From Lethocerus indicus (lineage: Eukaryota > Arthropoda > Insecta > Hemiptera > Belostomatidae), in contig JACDQD010000011.1 of assembly GCA_019843655.1 (NCBI GenBank), forward strand, positions 9,156,604 to 9,220,603: a stretch of 64,000 nucleotides of DNA, given 5' to 3'. This document shows positions 1-13,200 of this stretch, one piece after another (positions within the stretch are counted from its first letter, which is position 1; the number at the start of each line of letters is the position of its first letter). The notes beneath the pieces are model-generated. The model saw nothing but the letters and a program-made list of their open reading frames with translations, was not told where the DNA came from and made no database searches. The translations under genes were made by a program, and so were the position numbers.

Positions 1-131
1 TGGTAGTCATATAGTTAAACTGGTAAAATTTGAAACGAAAATTTTTTTTAGAACTCTTAATTATCGAATTCATTTTTGTTATTGGCCGCATTTGGCTTTA
101 AATCGAACATAAAGTAGAAAATATTTCGACA

Positions 132-165
132 TATATATTTCGCTCGGTTTTTCGCCGTCGTCAGT
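132..165 (+). promoter_or_regulatory. candidate TATA + initiator core promoter
   Basis: A TATATATTT run starts at 132 and an arthropod-type initiator TCAGT lies at 161-165 with its A at 163. The 31-base spacing is the textbook TATA-to-+1 distance. The surroundings are CpG-rich and the next gene on this strand is karst. No downstream promoter element is obvious at +28. If real, it could be an alternative promoter, because the exons for the first CH domain were not found between it and 3110. Chance occurrence in AT-rich DNA is quite possible. Confidence 0.3.
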
Positions 166-3025
166 AGCTTCTTTGCAGTAGTGTAGTTGGGGTGCTTGTA
201 CATGTCGGGTGCGGACTAACAGCCCTGTGCCGTGCTGACGGTTGAGGACATTGCCCTGAAAATTGTCCGGAACACTCCTGCCGTACCTGGGAGGAAGCAG
301 GCTTTAACCGTTAGTAACAACCGAGAGGGGCATAAAGCCCGGTTGACCACATTCCGACCGGAAAGGAAAACGCACATTCGGAACCGCAAACAGTGGAAGA
401 AGACCGAAAAAACAAAACAGGGACGGTATCACTACACGCGACATGAGTCGTACCGCAGTGTGTTGCTAACGGGATGACGAAACACATATGTTGATATGTG
501 TAGGTGTGGAAAATTGAACCGGCGAAATAATTTTCCTACGTTCAAATCACTTTTCCCTTTTATAGAATTCATTACTTCACTCTTCTAAACTGCGCATAAT
601 ATTATGCATTATCGCTAATTAACATCGGTTAGCATGAGTTGACCTCTGATTTTCCGGGATATTTTCTGTGTTTTGAAACCACCTGAGGGAGCTCCACTGG
701 ATGGATTTTTGCCCACTTCTTCTGGGGCCCTCTCGGGAGTGTTCCGACGTTTCGGAAGTCTTCACTTGTTCCATCATCAGTGTCCGTCTTTCGAATGTTT
801 GGTTCGATTATTTATCATTTAATTTATTATCGAAACGCAGTGGACGGTAAAGAAAGATGTTTCATCTCGGCGATCCGAAAAACACGCTTGTTTATAATTT
901 TTATTTTACAATAAGGATCTGCATTGCATTTTCGGACCGGCCAATTAAAAACGTTGAGTGCAACCGTCGATCCGAGTTTCATGGTCTTCGTGACCGACAC
1001 TTGTAGCGATGATAGTGATCGGAAGCGGCCTCCGTATTTCTCCGAGCGGGACACGAGAGAGACCGGCGGTACTAATAATGAAGGCATTGTTGGCGCAATG
1101 CTAGGCCAGCTAAGCGAAAACGCAACAGAGATAAGGGCGGCTTTCACACCGAACAGAAAGCGTAACGCGCTGTTTAGTATTACTACTTTTTGTTTTATTG
1201 GCGACCGTATTAGAAACGAGAAGAAGTGCCCTCTCACTTCAAGGATACAAGAACAGAATTACATTTTTTAAAGTAAAATTGGTAACCGAATGAATGAATG
1301 CCGTTCATCCTTATTTGTAGGCCGCGCGAAATGAATTATTGGAGTTAAATATTATATACTATGTATAAATGTATATTTCACCGTATGACCGAGTCGATTG
1401 GCGCTTTTAAAATTAATTTGCGCTTGAATCAGATTGATTTATTTATTTGAATCATATTTCGTGTTGATTAGAACTCTAGTTAATTTAAATAGCGGTGTCG
1501 TATTTTTTTCATTCGCGCCTCGCTCGCCGCCAGATCCCAGGAGTTTAAGGTTTCAATCAGGAGGGGGGTTTTGAATAGTTCTGCGTACAAGGAGACACTT
1601 CCGAGTCACTGTCACCGGATTCTTCTGCAAAAACGGGGGGAAAAAAACTAGAAACTACTTTTCAATATCGCCGGCTGTCGCAATCTCTCTTTCGACAATT
1701 TTATTTCGGGCGCTGAACAAACGGCCGAGTGAAAATGCGAATTTATTGCCAAGTCGAATTGGGCGATCGCCGATATAAATAATCGAGGACGCCCGATTAA
1801 TTCAAGACCGGTGGTGATGCTTCGTTTGAACTATCCGCTGTCGAAACCTGCCCGCCCGAGTCTTGATTCATCTTCATTTATACTTTTATCGAATCATATA
1901 ATGTTCTTATATTTTGCAATATAAGATTGCAATCAGCGCTTTTACGGGTTCTCGACGGGGCCGCAAGATATGCAAAAACGGTTTGCAGATTCTGCATCTT
2001 TTGGTGTGATGAAGTCCGGGTCTTCCATTCCCGGATAGGTGCAACATACTCATTTTCGTCAGGGGCAGACAGCCAAACGCCACGAGATGTTTAATTAATT
2101 AGACGGGTTTTCCCGTCAGAATGTTGAGTTCATTGTCAGAGGTTGGTACGAAAGAAGTCCTCGTCAAGTCGGGTTCAGTTTAAAGGCTACTCGTGGGGGG
2201 AAGACCCTACCCAACGTTATCGGCTCGAGTTCGATTCCCGATCGGTCCCCGATTAGCGGTCGGACAGCCGCGATTTTCAACGGTATACCCTGGTCACCCG
2301 CCCCGTCCGTGGAGTGGTGGGAGGCGAAGCCTGTAAAACCGGAAAGGGACTATGGAATGCCGTTGAATGAGTCGCGGGGAGTGTTCCGAGCTCCGGCTCT
2401 GAATGGGGGTTGTTTGTGTCTGCAGTGCCCTATGAATGAGGTGACTGCCCCCCCTCCTCCTTCTTTTTCTTAACCGTTAGATTACCTCTACCCCCCCCCC
2501 CTGAAAAGGATTTAAAACTCACTTGGACGACAAATAAAAAACAAAACAAAAAACAACCGACAGAACGGATTGGAACGATAGTAAATTGCGCCTCAACGAG
2601 GAATATTTGAATTTCACGGGTCATAAATGCCGCATTTCATGGTTTAGAGGACATTTAGTCCTTTGGGTTTACGGAAATATAAAATTTCATACTCTTAACT
2701 CTCCTAATTGGAATCGATAATACTCCACTTAATAATAAGGTAAGTTTTACATTTTCCCCATTAGTTGGTAGCAGTGTAAGCGTTCTCCTCAAATCGCCCG
2801 GCGACTAATTCTTTACATGTTAAGTTCTTAACTAATTTATTTCCTTTTCATTGTGGGCTAATCTTTATTTGGAATACTTTAACGAGTTCGCATTGTCATC
2901 ATATTTCTTGATGATTGGAGAAAACTCGTCCGTAGGTAGTGGAGGACTGTGTAAAAACAATCATCAAGACATATTCCGGCTCGCAGGCCTTTCCATGTTT
3001 CTTCTATATATAAAAAACCTTCTGT

Positions 3026-3031
<6 letters not shown>

Positions 3032-3069
<38 letters not shown>
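3032..3069. repeat. (TA)n microsatellite
   Basis: An uninterrupted TA dinucleotide run of about 38 bases lies some 40 bases upstream of the first karst exon in the window. Confidence 0.95.
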
Positions 3070-3071
<2 letters not shown>

Positions 3072-3109
3072 TCAAAGCCTGATATATTAAAATTATTGTT
3101 TTTTCTCAG

Positions 3110-4281
3110 GTGCGTCTAGAAAGTATTGGAGCTGAAGATATAGTAGATGGCAATCCACGACTGATTCTTGGTCTCATATGGACAATAATTCTGAGATTTC
3201 AGATACAAGAAATTGAAATCGATGTGGTGAGTTCATAAATTCATGATTTAACCTTCTGCTTGGGAATTATTTTTTGTGAACACAATTCGGTTTTGTAAAG
3301 CAACTCATTTTTAATCTTTTTTTTAGGATGAGGAAAATGAAAGCAGTGAAAAGAAGTCTGCGAAAGATGCCCTACTACTTTGGTGTCAGAGGAAAACTAA
3401 TGGCTACCCAGGAGTCGCTATTCATGATTTTACAGGTTAAAATTATTTATATGTTTCTCTTCACAAAGTGGGAAATATGAGTGTTTTTAAAATATAATTG
3501 ATTTTGAGTTTGAGTTCTGGAAAATACTATTCCTCTCACTGTTCGAACATGTTTACTGCAGATTAGAGCTTCTCATGTGATCATCTCAAATTTTCAAAGT
3601 TTAAAATCAAATATTTTTGTATTAATTATTTTTCTCTTGACTGTTCACAGGATCCTGGAGGAATGGGTTAGGATTCAACGCTTTGATTCATTCACACAGG
3701 CCAGACCTAATTAATTTCACTCAATTGCAACCTTCAAGACATATAGACAACCTGAACAATGCATTTGATATTGCTCATACAGAACTGGGTATTCCAAGAC
3801 TTCTGGACGCTGAAGGTACAGGACAATACATTTATAGTACTGTGTTTTAAAGTGTTGTGGACAATTGATCTGATGCTTATTTTACTCATTTTGTAGATGT
3901 AGATACAAATCGTCCGGATGAAAAATCGATCATTACCTATGTGGCGTCATATTATCACACATTTGCCAGAATGAAGAATGAAATGAAAAGTGGAAGAAGA
4001 ATAGCCAATGTAAGAATAATATTCAGTGATATGAAACATGTCTCGTACCTGATTCGGTGTTATTAAATATATTTTTTTGTATTTCACAAATAGATTGTCG
4101 GGCAAATGATGGATGCTGACAAAATGAAGATTCATTATGAAAGATTGACGACAAATCTTTTGGAATGGATCAGACAGAAAATTGCCCAACTCGATGACAG
4201 AAATTTCCCAAATTCCCTCGAAGGAATACAGAAAGAATTGTTAGCTTTTAAGCAGTACCGTACTATTGAGAAACCACCCAA
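3110..4281 (+). CDS. kst: karst exons 1-5: end of CH1 and CH2 actin-binding domain
   Basis: Exons 3110-3226, 3327-3435, 3651-3815, 3897-4009 and 4094-4281. The first exon reads [20 protein letters not shown], the highly conserved end of CH1 and the link to CH2. CH2 follows, with [50 protein letters not shown], and then the [10 protein letters not shown] linker. Together with the missing CH1 this forms the F-actin-binding head. All splice phases (0,1,1,0,2) are consistent. Exon numbers are relative to this window and not to the whole gene. Confidence 0.93.
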
Positions 4282-7200
4282 GTGAGTACTTCATTTCTTG
4301 ATGAAAATAATTGATATCTGCACTTTATTTTGTTATTTATTTTCCCTTGTCATATAAGAATTTAAAATGAATTAACTGGAGTTGTAAACATTAGTTCAGA
4401 TATTCAATGTTTGCCAACATTTTAAATATTACTAAGATGATTAAATATTGGTGTAATTGTTTAGGTACAAAGAGAGAAGTGAAATCGAGGCACTTTACTT
4501 TCACATTAATACCCAGTTAAAATCACTGAATCAACCAGCTTTTGCTCCTCAAGATGGACAGCTTATTCACGACCTGGAAAGGAGTTGGGAAACTCTTGAG
4601 GCTGCAGAACACAAGCGAGAAGTTGCCCTAAGACAAGAACTGCTCAGGCAAGAAAGATTGGAACAGCTCAATTATAATTTTGAGAGGAAGGTAAGCAATT
4701 GTTATTTCTGATACAAGACTAAATCTTTCCCAGATTGAAATAGTTGTCAAATCTTGTTCAACATCCGGTTCTAAGCATTAACTGTGGTGCCTATTTCAGA
4801 GTGTTCTGAGGGAAGGCTTCTTGAAAGAAATGATTCAAGTTTTATCTGACCCACGCTATGGAAGCAACTTGGCACAGGTGGATGCCACCGTTAAGAAACA
4901 CGAAGCAATCAGTGCAGACATTATGGCGAGGGTATGTACAATGTGTTCCTGTCATTCTATTGTATCATGTTTCTCTTTGAATACCGACTGATGATTGTAA
5001 AAATTGCAGGAAGAAAGGTTTCATGACTTGAGCAACATGAGTGCCGAGCTTGTCAGGGAAAATTACCATGGTCAGGAACGCGTCAAAAAGAGGGAAGCCG
5101 AAGTGTTACAGCGATGGAAAGAGCTTTTAGAACTGTTGGACAAGCACAAAGCTAACCTCACGACACTCTGTGTTTTGATGGGAATGCTCAGGGAGATAGG
5201 CACACTCATGTCTACAATCGAAGATTTGGAAGTGAGTTTTGATATCAATTTGTAAACTATGAACTTTAAAATCGCCAGTGTGTAGAATTAAACTGAAATA
5301 AAAATCTCTTCCAGGCAAATTTTCAATCGGAAGATGTAGGCCCGCATCTTATTGGGGTTGAAGATTTGTTGCAAAAACACAGCTTAACTGAGATGCAAAT
5401 AATAGTTGCGATGGGAGAAACTGTTAGAAAATTGACAAGACAGTGCCAGCAGTATATTACATCAGGTTATAAAGAAAGTGCATTATTGCAATCTCATATT
5501 GATAAACTGAATAAAGCCTACAGCAAGTAAGTATTATATTTCATTATCTTTTTATTTATTAATGCATTTTATTATTGTTAACATTGTCATCACTCTCTAA
5601 TATAAATTCCTGTTTTACTACCTAAAAACCAATATGCCACTGTAATACTTCCTGACAACATTTAATTGGTTTTATTTTATTCTAGCCTGATTGAGAGAAG
5701 CAAAGCCAGGAGAGCCCGACTTGAAGAGGCAAGAAATTTTTATCAGTTTGTACAGGACCATGAAGATGAAGAAAGTTGGCTGATTGAAAAGCAGAGGATT
5801 TGCAAAGCAGGAATATCCGCTAAGGACTTGCGTGCTGTCATCAGTTTACAGCAGAAGCACAAAGTATACAATTATTTTCACCTTTCCAAATTGATAATTT
5901 TCTGACAATTATGTGAAATTTAATGTAAATATTTAAGATTAGAAACAGATTTGTACCATTTGAAAAATATCAATCTAAAAATATTTAGCTGTTAACCTTA
6001 TCTATTATTTTAAAATGTAACTTTAAAAGTGGCAACAGTTAAACTCCTCTTAATTATTGTTGATGTCAAAATCAGAATACCTCTTAATTTATCATAAGAA
6101 CTTCAACATAACAATTGCTTTTAAGAAGTAATTGTAAGTAAGCTATTTATTCTTTTCAAGCTTGCAAAATGGTATTCAATGTTTTTTGAACATTTATATT
6201 GTTAGTTAAATGACCTAGTCAGCAGCATGTTAATGTAACATTTTATACTGACCTTAACTGCTATTTTCAGCTGCTTTTAGATGAAATGAAAGTGCGACAT
6301 CCTAAATCGGAACAGTTGTGTGAGGTTGGTAGACAGTTGATTACTGAACAACATCCGAAGACAAATGACATCTTAATGAGGATACAGAGCTTGCAACAGC
6401 ACTGGCAAAGGCTTTCGGATCTGGCCACCAAAAGAAACAAGCAATTACAAGATGCAGTTGAAGCATACCAGGTCTTTATTTGATTTTTGCTTATCGTTAT
6501 TGTTTATTTATTACATTATTGCTATGAATTTTAATATGGGTTAAAAATAGTTTAATAATTAGCAGTTATTTCAAAAATAACGTTTAAAGTCTTCTTTATA
6601 GTTTTATACGGATGCAAACGAGGCTGAATCTTGGTTGAATGAAAAACTTGCTCTGGCTGGCAGCAATGACTATGGTGAAGATGAGCCAAGTGCCCAGGCT
6701 TTGCTTCAGAGGCATAGAGATTTGGAGGGCGAGATAAATGCCTATAATGGAGACATACAGAGTTTAAATTCTCAAGCAGAAAAGTTAGTGCAAGCAGGAA
6801 TTTCTACTCTAGAGGTACAAGTTTATTCTTTAATTACAGGATATTACATTTAAATTATAAAATCTGGATAACGGAAGAGCAACATGATTTATAATATGTT
6901 GCAGTTTGTTTGAGTCTTTAAAATTTAAAAGATCATAGTAGCTTAAAAAATGTTTCAACTCAACGAATTTCATAAGATTGCTTAAATATACTAGAGAAGC
7001 TTCTGTAATATTTTCATGAAGGGAATAATCATTTTTACTTATAATTTTCAATTGTAATTTGTAAATGTTTTGAATACTATGCTGGAATTAAGTATAAGTT
7101 TATTAGTAAGGATTGTTCATTAGATATAAAAAATTATTTTGATTTTAATAATTGCCATTTAGGTATTATACCAGTTTATAGCCATTAAACCTCTTCTTGG

Positions 7201-10200
7201 TATTTATGTGACCATTGAGTACAATGTTTCTGTTTAAATTCGGATATATGTCTTTTATTGTTTAAAAAAAATTACTGCTGTTATTATAATTTAATCAATT
7301 AAAATTATATGTGAGTGTGTTCGATTGAAATTAATTTCTGCTTTTTCATATTTCAGTTGTCATCGGCTGACTCTGACCAAGTTGATGGAGCTGTCGAAGA
7401 ATGGGTGAATGAAACAAGATTGGTACCGCAAGAAGTGTGGGAGGAAGAACCCGTCGAGAAGATTGAACACAGATCAGTAATGGAAGAGAGAGCCGTGCCC
7501 CAAGTCAAAAGTCTTTATCCGTTTAGTGGACAAGGAATGCTCATGGCTAAAGGAGAGGTTTGTACATATCATTCAATTAAAAACAATCAATAGTATTGGG
7601 ATAACGCCTTGCAGTAATAATTTCTGATTTGGGCAACTGCAGGTGATGTTTCTGCTGAACAAGACAAATCCGGATTGGTGGAGTGTTCGCAAAGCGAATG
7701 GACAGGACGGATTCGTTCCAGCCAATTACGTGAAGGAAATTGAACCCAAGATAATGCAGGTGAAAGTTCGTAAGGCTGAAAAAGTTCGTACCATTCAACG
7801 TGTGAGGAAAACCAAGATGGTAAAAACTGTAGTACCGGTGAAGAAGATTGTAACTGTTAAATCTCAAGGTATCTATACAGATAAAATAAGAAGATCCGAT
7901 ATGTGATAGCAATATATTTAATTATTAATCTGATTTTCAACTGTTTTTTGCAGGTACCTTAAAGAGAAAACAAATTGATGAAAACCAACAGGTAGAAACA
8001 AGACAAAGAAAAATAAATGAAAAGTACAAGGAACTTATGGAGAAGGCACAGGTAAATATTTTGTTTATCTAAATTACCATGTTTTAATGCAAAATATATA
8101 TTGTAATAATAACATGACTGCTGACTTAATTTTACTATAGCTAATGCATAATTATGAAATTCTATTTTACAGAAACGCCGTGCACTTCTTGAGGACTCAA
8201 TTAGACTTTTCGGTTTCTACAGAGAGTGTGATGATTTTGAAAAGTGGATCAAGGACAAAGAAAAAATGTTACGTGCAGAAGACAAGTCTGATAATGTGGA
8301 GACAGCTAGGAGGAAATATGAGGTTTATTAATTTTTTAAATTAATATTATAATATGTAATGTTTTCAGTTTCTTCTGTTTTTATCTTTCAGTCATTGAAT
8401 TCAGCTTCTATACAGTTTGGTGAATTCCTTTTCAGAAATTCCTAACAGATTTATCGGCCAGCAGTAAGAGGATTGAAGCATTGGACACAGCTGTGGAAGC
8501 TTTCGTGAAACAGGGACACAGTAAATTAGATAAAGTGAAGGCAAGACAGCAACAGATTCATCAGCAGTGGGAACATTTGAACTGGCTTAAGTCCCAAAAA
8601 GAAAAGAGCCTTGAAGGAGCTTCTAGGTATAGAAAAAAATATTATTAGACTTCATGAACTCATATTGAAGCTTATAAATTTAATTATCCATTTATATTAT
8701 TTGTATAATAAATCCTGTCTCTTTCGATTTCAGTGTTGAACTTTTCCATCGAACTTGTGACGAAGCTCAAGATTGGATGCTTGAAAAAATGACTCAACTG
8801 GATACAGCAGAAGTTGGTCCAGATCTGAAAACGGTCCAGGCTCTTCAAAGGAGACACCAACATTTGGAGCGTGAGCTTGCGCCCGTCGAAGAAAAAGTCA
8901 ATAGAGTAAATCTTCTTGCAAATTCGTAAGTTATTCTTAAATTATTCTTATTCATATCAATAAATGAATAGTTTGAATCACATTCCAAAATTTTATTTTC
9001 CAGTGTCAAGTCATCATATCCCAATGAAAAGTCTAATGTAAACAGCAGGCAAAAGGACGTTTTGGGAATGTGGGAGAAGGTTAAGGTATGATCAATTTTA
9101 TTATTTTCATTACTTATATCATATATTTTAGGTAGTTCTTGTTTTAAATTTTAACACAATAATTTTTTGTTTAGTCCAAGGCTGTAGAAAGAAGATCCAG
9201 GCTAGAAAGTGCTGTTGGCCAGCAAATATTTATGAACAGCTCTAAAAATTTGGTAAGAAATTTTTTGTTTTTATATTTATTTGTTGTAAATCCCTGTGTA
9301 ATTAATTTTTATTTATTGCCCAATTTTGAAATTTGCCGATATGCACAGTTTAGTAAATTAATGTTACAATAAATCATGCGATTACCTTTCTAAAACAAAT
9401 ATAGCGGTAATGATTCAATTTATATTTAATATTTGTAATTTTTTCCATTAATTTTTTTCCTTTCACAAAAATTAATCTGATAGACATTATAACTAATGTA
9501 AATGCTGATGATCTGTACAGCTGAACTGGGTGATGACTGTGAAAGAAGCTCTGAATGCTGATGAGACTGCCAGAGATGTGGCAACGGCTGAAAATCTACT
9601 GAAGAACCATCAAGAATTATATGATGATATAAAAGCACATGATGATGAGTAAGTTCTTCCTGAGATGTTGGTGTGAAACTTAGTTACTAAATTTCTTTTT
9701 CTATTTGTATGTTAAATTGTGTAAGTGTTAAATGATTCAGTCATAAGTTAATAAGAATTTAAATGAATCAACACCAGTATTGGAACAAAGTTATATCTTA
9801 AATTTATATTTAATGAATTTGTTTTAAATGTTAACCAATTTTAGATAAAAGTATTTATTAATATTAGCTTGAATTATAAAATAAAAATAATATATGAATC
9901 TGAAATGAGCAAGATGCCTTGAATGAATTTATTTAGGTAATAAATGTGTTTTGATTAAGATTGTATAACAGAAAATAATAGTTGAGCTGCTCCTAAGGGT
10001 TGCACATCTGAGTCTGTTTTATCATAAAACATCAATAGTATTCAAATGAGATTTATTATTATTATTTGATTTATTATCAGGTTTATACTAAATTAGTGGC
10101 AAATTTTAAGTTTGTGTAAACTTATTGTATATAAAAGTAATATAACATTACAATAATATTTTCAGATTTAGGGAAGTTTCTGAGCTTGGTGGTCAATTAT

Positions 10201-13200
10201 TGCTGAGAAACCCTGGCTTAGTTGAAGTGAAAGATAGACTTGGTAAACTCGCAACTGAACAGGCGGCTGTGTATAGAGATTGGAATGATAAAGGTGACTG
10301 GCTTAAACAGTGCCTTGATCTACAGCTTTTTAATAAGGAGGCCGATCACATTGATGCTGCAACATCTGCCCATGAAGCATTTTTGGAATTCACAGATCTT
10401 GGGGTAAAAATTTCACTATTTATGTAATTGTAAAACATACCAAAAATCTATTGGTTTGCTGAAAGAGGCTCTGTATTAATACACTGATATTAGGTTATTA
10501 TTAGATTTTCATTGCACTCTAGAAAAACAAAAAGAAAAATTATAGTGTACAGTGTATGTAAAAAATATAATACTAAACTATCAATTATTTTGTTCAAGGG
10601 TTCAGTGGATGATGTAGAAGCCTTGTTGAAAAGGCATGAAGATTTTGAAAACACCCTGTTTGCCCAAGAAGAACGACTGAAGGCTTTCAGCGAAATTGCA
10701 GATAAACTGATCGAAGCTGGCCATTATGACTCAAAATCGTGGGTATTTGACCATATAATTTCAACGTGTCAATATTCAAAATATTCCAGAAGCCTAATAC
10801 ATTGATACAGTATTAAAACCCAATTTTCTTTTACCCAAAAAGGATAAAAATAAATATTAACTAAAGATATAATTTTGGGCTGATAAAATTAAAAAAAGTG
10901 TTGCTTCTGAACAAATAAAACTGGAAATATTAATTATGTAATTTGAATTTCTAATTTTTGATATTCCTCCTTTAAAATGGCAGTGTAAGAATCATATTCA
11001 TCAGAAAAAAATTGAGCATGTACTTTAAAGTCAATAATTAAAAAGGAGTTAGCTAGAAATTGTTTTTATAAAATGTAAAACAGATATAAACACAAACATG
11101 AATGAATATTGGTGACTTTTATTTCTTAGACTGTACCTGTTTTAATAATGGAAATTACCCCTTCTATCCATTACAGTATCGATGCAAGGAGAAAGCAGGT
11201 GCTTGACAAGAGGAGAAATGTGATTGAGATGGCAGCAAAACGACGAGCGAGATTACTTGCCTCTCGTAACTTCCAGGATTTCTCAGCCGAGGTTGATGAT
11301 CTCCGAGCTTGGCTTGAAGATAAACTGAAAACAGCTGGTGACGAATCCTACAGGGATCTCAACAACATTGAGAGAAAATTGCAAAAGCACGAAGCTTTTG
11401 AAAGGGAACTGAGAGCGAATGAAGGCCAATTAAGAAATGTCAATAAGGTAACAAATGATTCAAAACATATAGTAATATCCATATGGCTTGGTTTTTAATT
11501 TCAACTGCCAACTATTTTAATTACAACTTTAGCTCTGTAATAGCCAGTATGTTAAAATAAAGCTTTGTATTGAGAATGTAGGTAATCAAAAATGGGAAAA
11601 AATTAAACCACATTAAAAAGAAGCATAATTAATTAAATCAGGTCAAATGAACAATAAATAAAATTATAAATAAATTATATTATGTTAAAAATATATAATA
11701 TTTATTTAATATAGTTTTAAGCCAATAATTCTACAATGTCAATAAATCATTGATTCATTTTGGTAAATTACTGCATGATTTATAACATGTGGAAGTACAT
11801 CAGCTTTTTCCAGAGATTTTCCTATTAAATTCCTGTCAAGTGGCTCAATCTACTAACTAATAATGGTTATTGAAGTTGTTAGACTTCAGTCAACAATTAG
11901 ACTAGTTTTATAGGCTTATGGCAAATGGCTGAATATCACTCACTGAAAACTACCAGTCACTGTTTCCGTTTAAAAGTGATGATTTTTAATAGATTATAAA
12001 CAATATTTATAATTTTATGACTGTTACTTAAAACTGTTAAATGTTAACTATAATTGATGAATATGATTAAGGAATACGCTAATATATTATTTTGTGAGAA
12101 TTTTAAAATTTACCAATGAAATATACAACAGGTTTTTTAACCGTTTTCAGATCGGCCAGGGTTTGATCAACGATGGCAATTATCGCAGCATCGAAGTTTC
12201 ACAGCTGCTGAAGGAAATAAACGTTAAATGGGAATTGTTGAGGGATTGTTCTATGGAGAAGGGGAAGCGGTTGAGGCAGGCAGCGGCCCAACATTCGTAC
12301 AACAGGACAATGGAAGATGCCAGGACCAAGTTGGCTGAGATTCAAGCCTGCTTTCAATCCGTTGAACTCGGCACTGATTTGAGAAACTGCAAACAGTTGT
12401 TGAAGAAACACCAGGTATATTGATATTTTATCATTGCCCTTTAATTTACTACGATACGTATTATTCGGTCTGTCGGTTTTGGTATTAAACTGTAATTTTT
12501 AACCAACAGGTGGTCGGATCTGACATAAATCACTGGGAACAGAAGATTGGTGATCTGGTCGCTTTGGGTCAGGAAATGGCCCAAGAAGGACATTTCGATG
12601 CTGACAATATTTTAAAAGCTAGTAAAGAATGCCAGGACAAGTATGTTTTTATCATTCAGTTTGTTATCTTTTATGATGCGATTAATTTTTAAGAAATTTC
12701 CTGGAGCCAGTGTTTTAATTCAATACTTTATTTATTAGAAATACAAAACTGTATTTTAGTGATAGAGGTTTATAATTAATTATTATTTATTATATTCATA
12801 TGTGACACTTGTAATTGTACTCCCTTGTATTGTGTAAATTCTAGTTAAAACATTAGAAAAGAAAATTAGTGTAAGTCTTTCAAGACCAGCATTCACCATT
12901 TTTATAACTGATAAGTTTTTAAGATATTATTTATTAATACAACCAATGATAAATTGTTCATCATGAAGTTAAAATTGGCATCTTAATTTTAGGACTGGAG
13001 TTGCAAATTTAATTTTAGATAAAACTAAATTAATAAATTATTTAAACTTAGTTAAAGAAAACAAAGTGCTCTTTTCCTTTATTCTGTTGCTAACACACAT
13101 TGTATGCTATGAGAGCATTTTTTAAAATCAATCATAAATAAAAAAATAAATGTATACATTTATTGAATTAGCATGCTTTACAAACAAAAGGTATGTAAGT

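Larger units (their letters stand above)
1..3109. other. 5' flank or intron of karst, no coding recognised
   Basis: No exon can be supported in this stretch. The first acceptor in use is the AG at 3108-3109, in front of the karst exon at 3110. I looked for the missing first calponin-homology half (motifs around FTKW, LFTDL, LLKLLE) in all forward frames and found nothing like it. Bases 1 to about 2640 are visibly richer in G+C and CpG than the introns that follow, as promoter-proximal DNA often is. The remainder is AT-rich and ends in a TA microsatellite. Short open frames here look accidental. Confidence 0.6.

Noticed and set aside
232..477. 81-codon open frame near the left edge
   Set aside because: It starts with GTG, has no recognisable domain, and is not linked by phase to karst. 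It is probably chance in CpG-rich DNA.
924..1271. 115-codon forward frame and an overlapping 136-codon reverse frame
   Set aside because: Neither resembles a known family, and both lie in non-coding 5' DNA with no supporting splice context.
2226..2250. tRNA B-box-like sequence GAGTTCGATTCC
   Set aside because: The T-stem pairs only four of five bases and no matching acceptor stem or A box is found upstream. It is not a tRNA gene; a tRNA-derived repeat cannot be shown.
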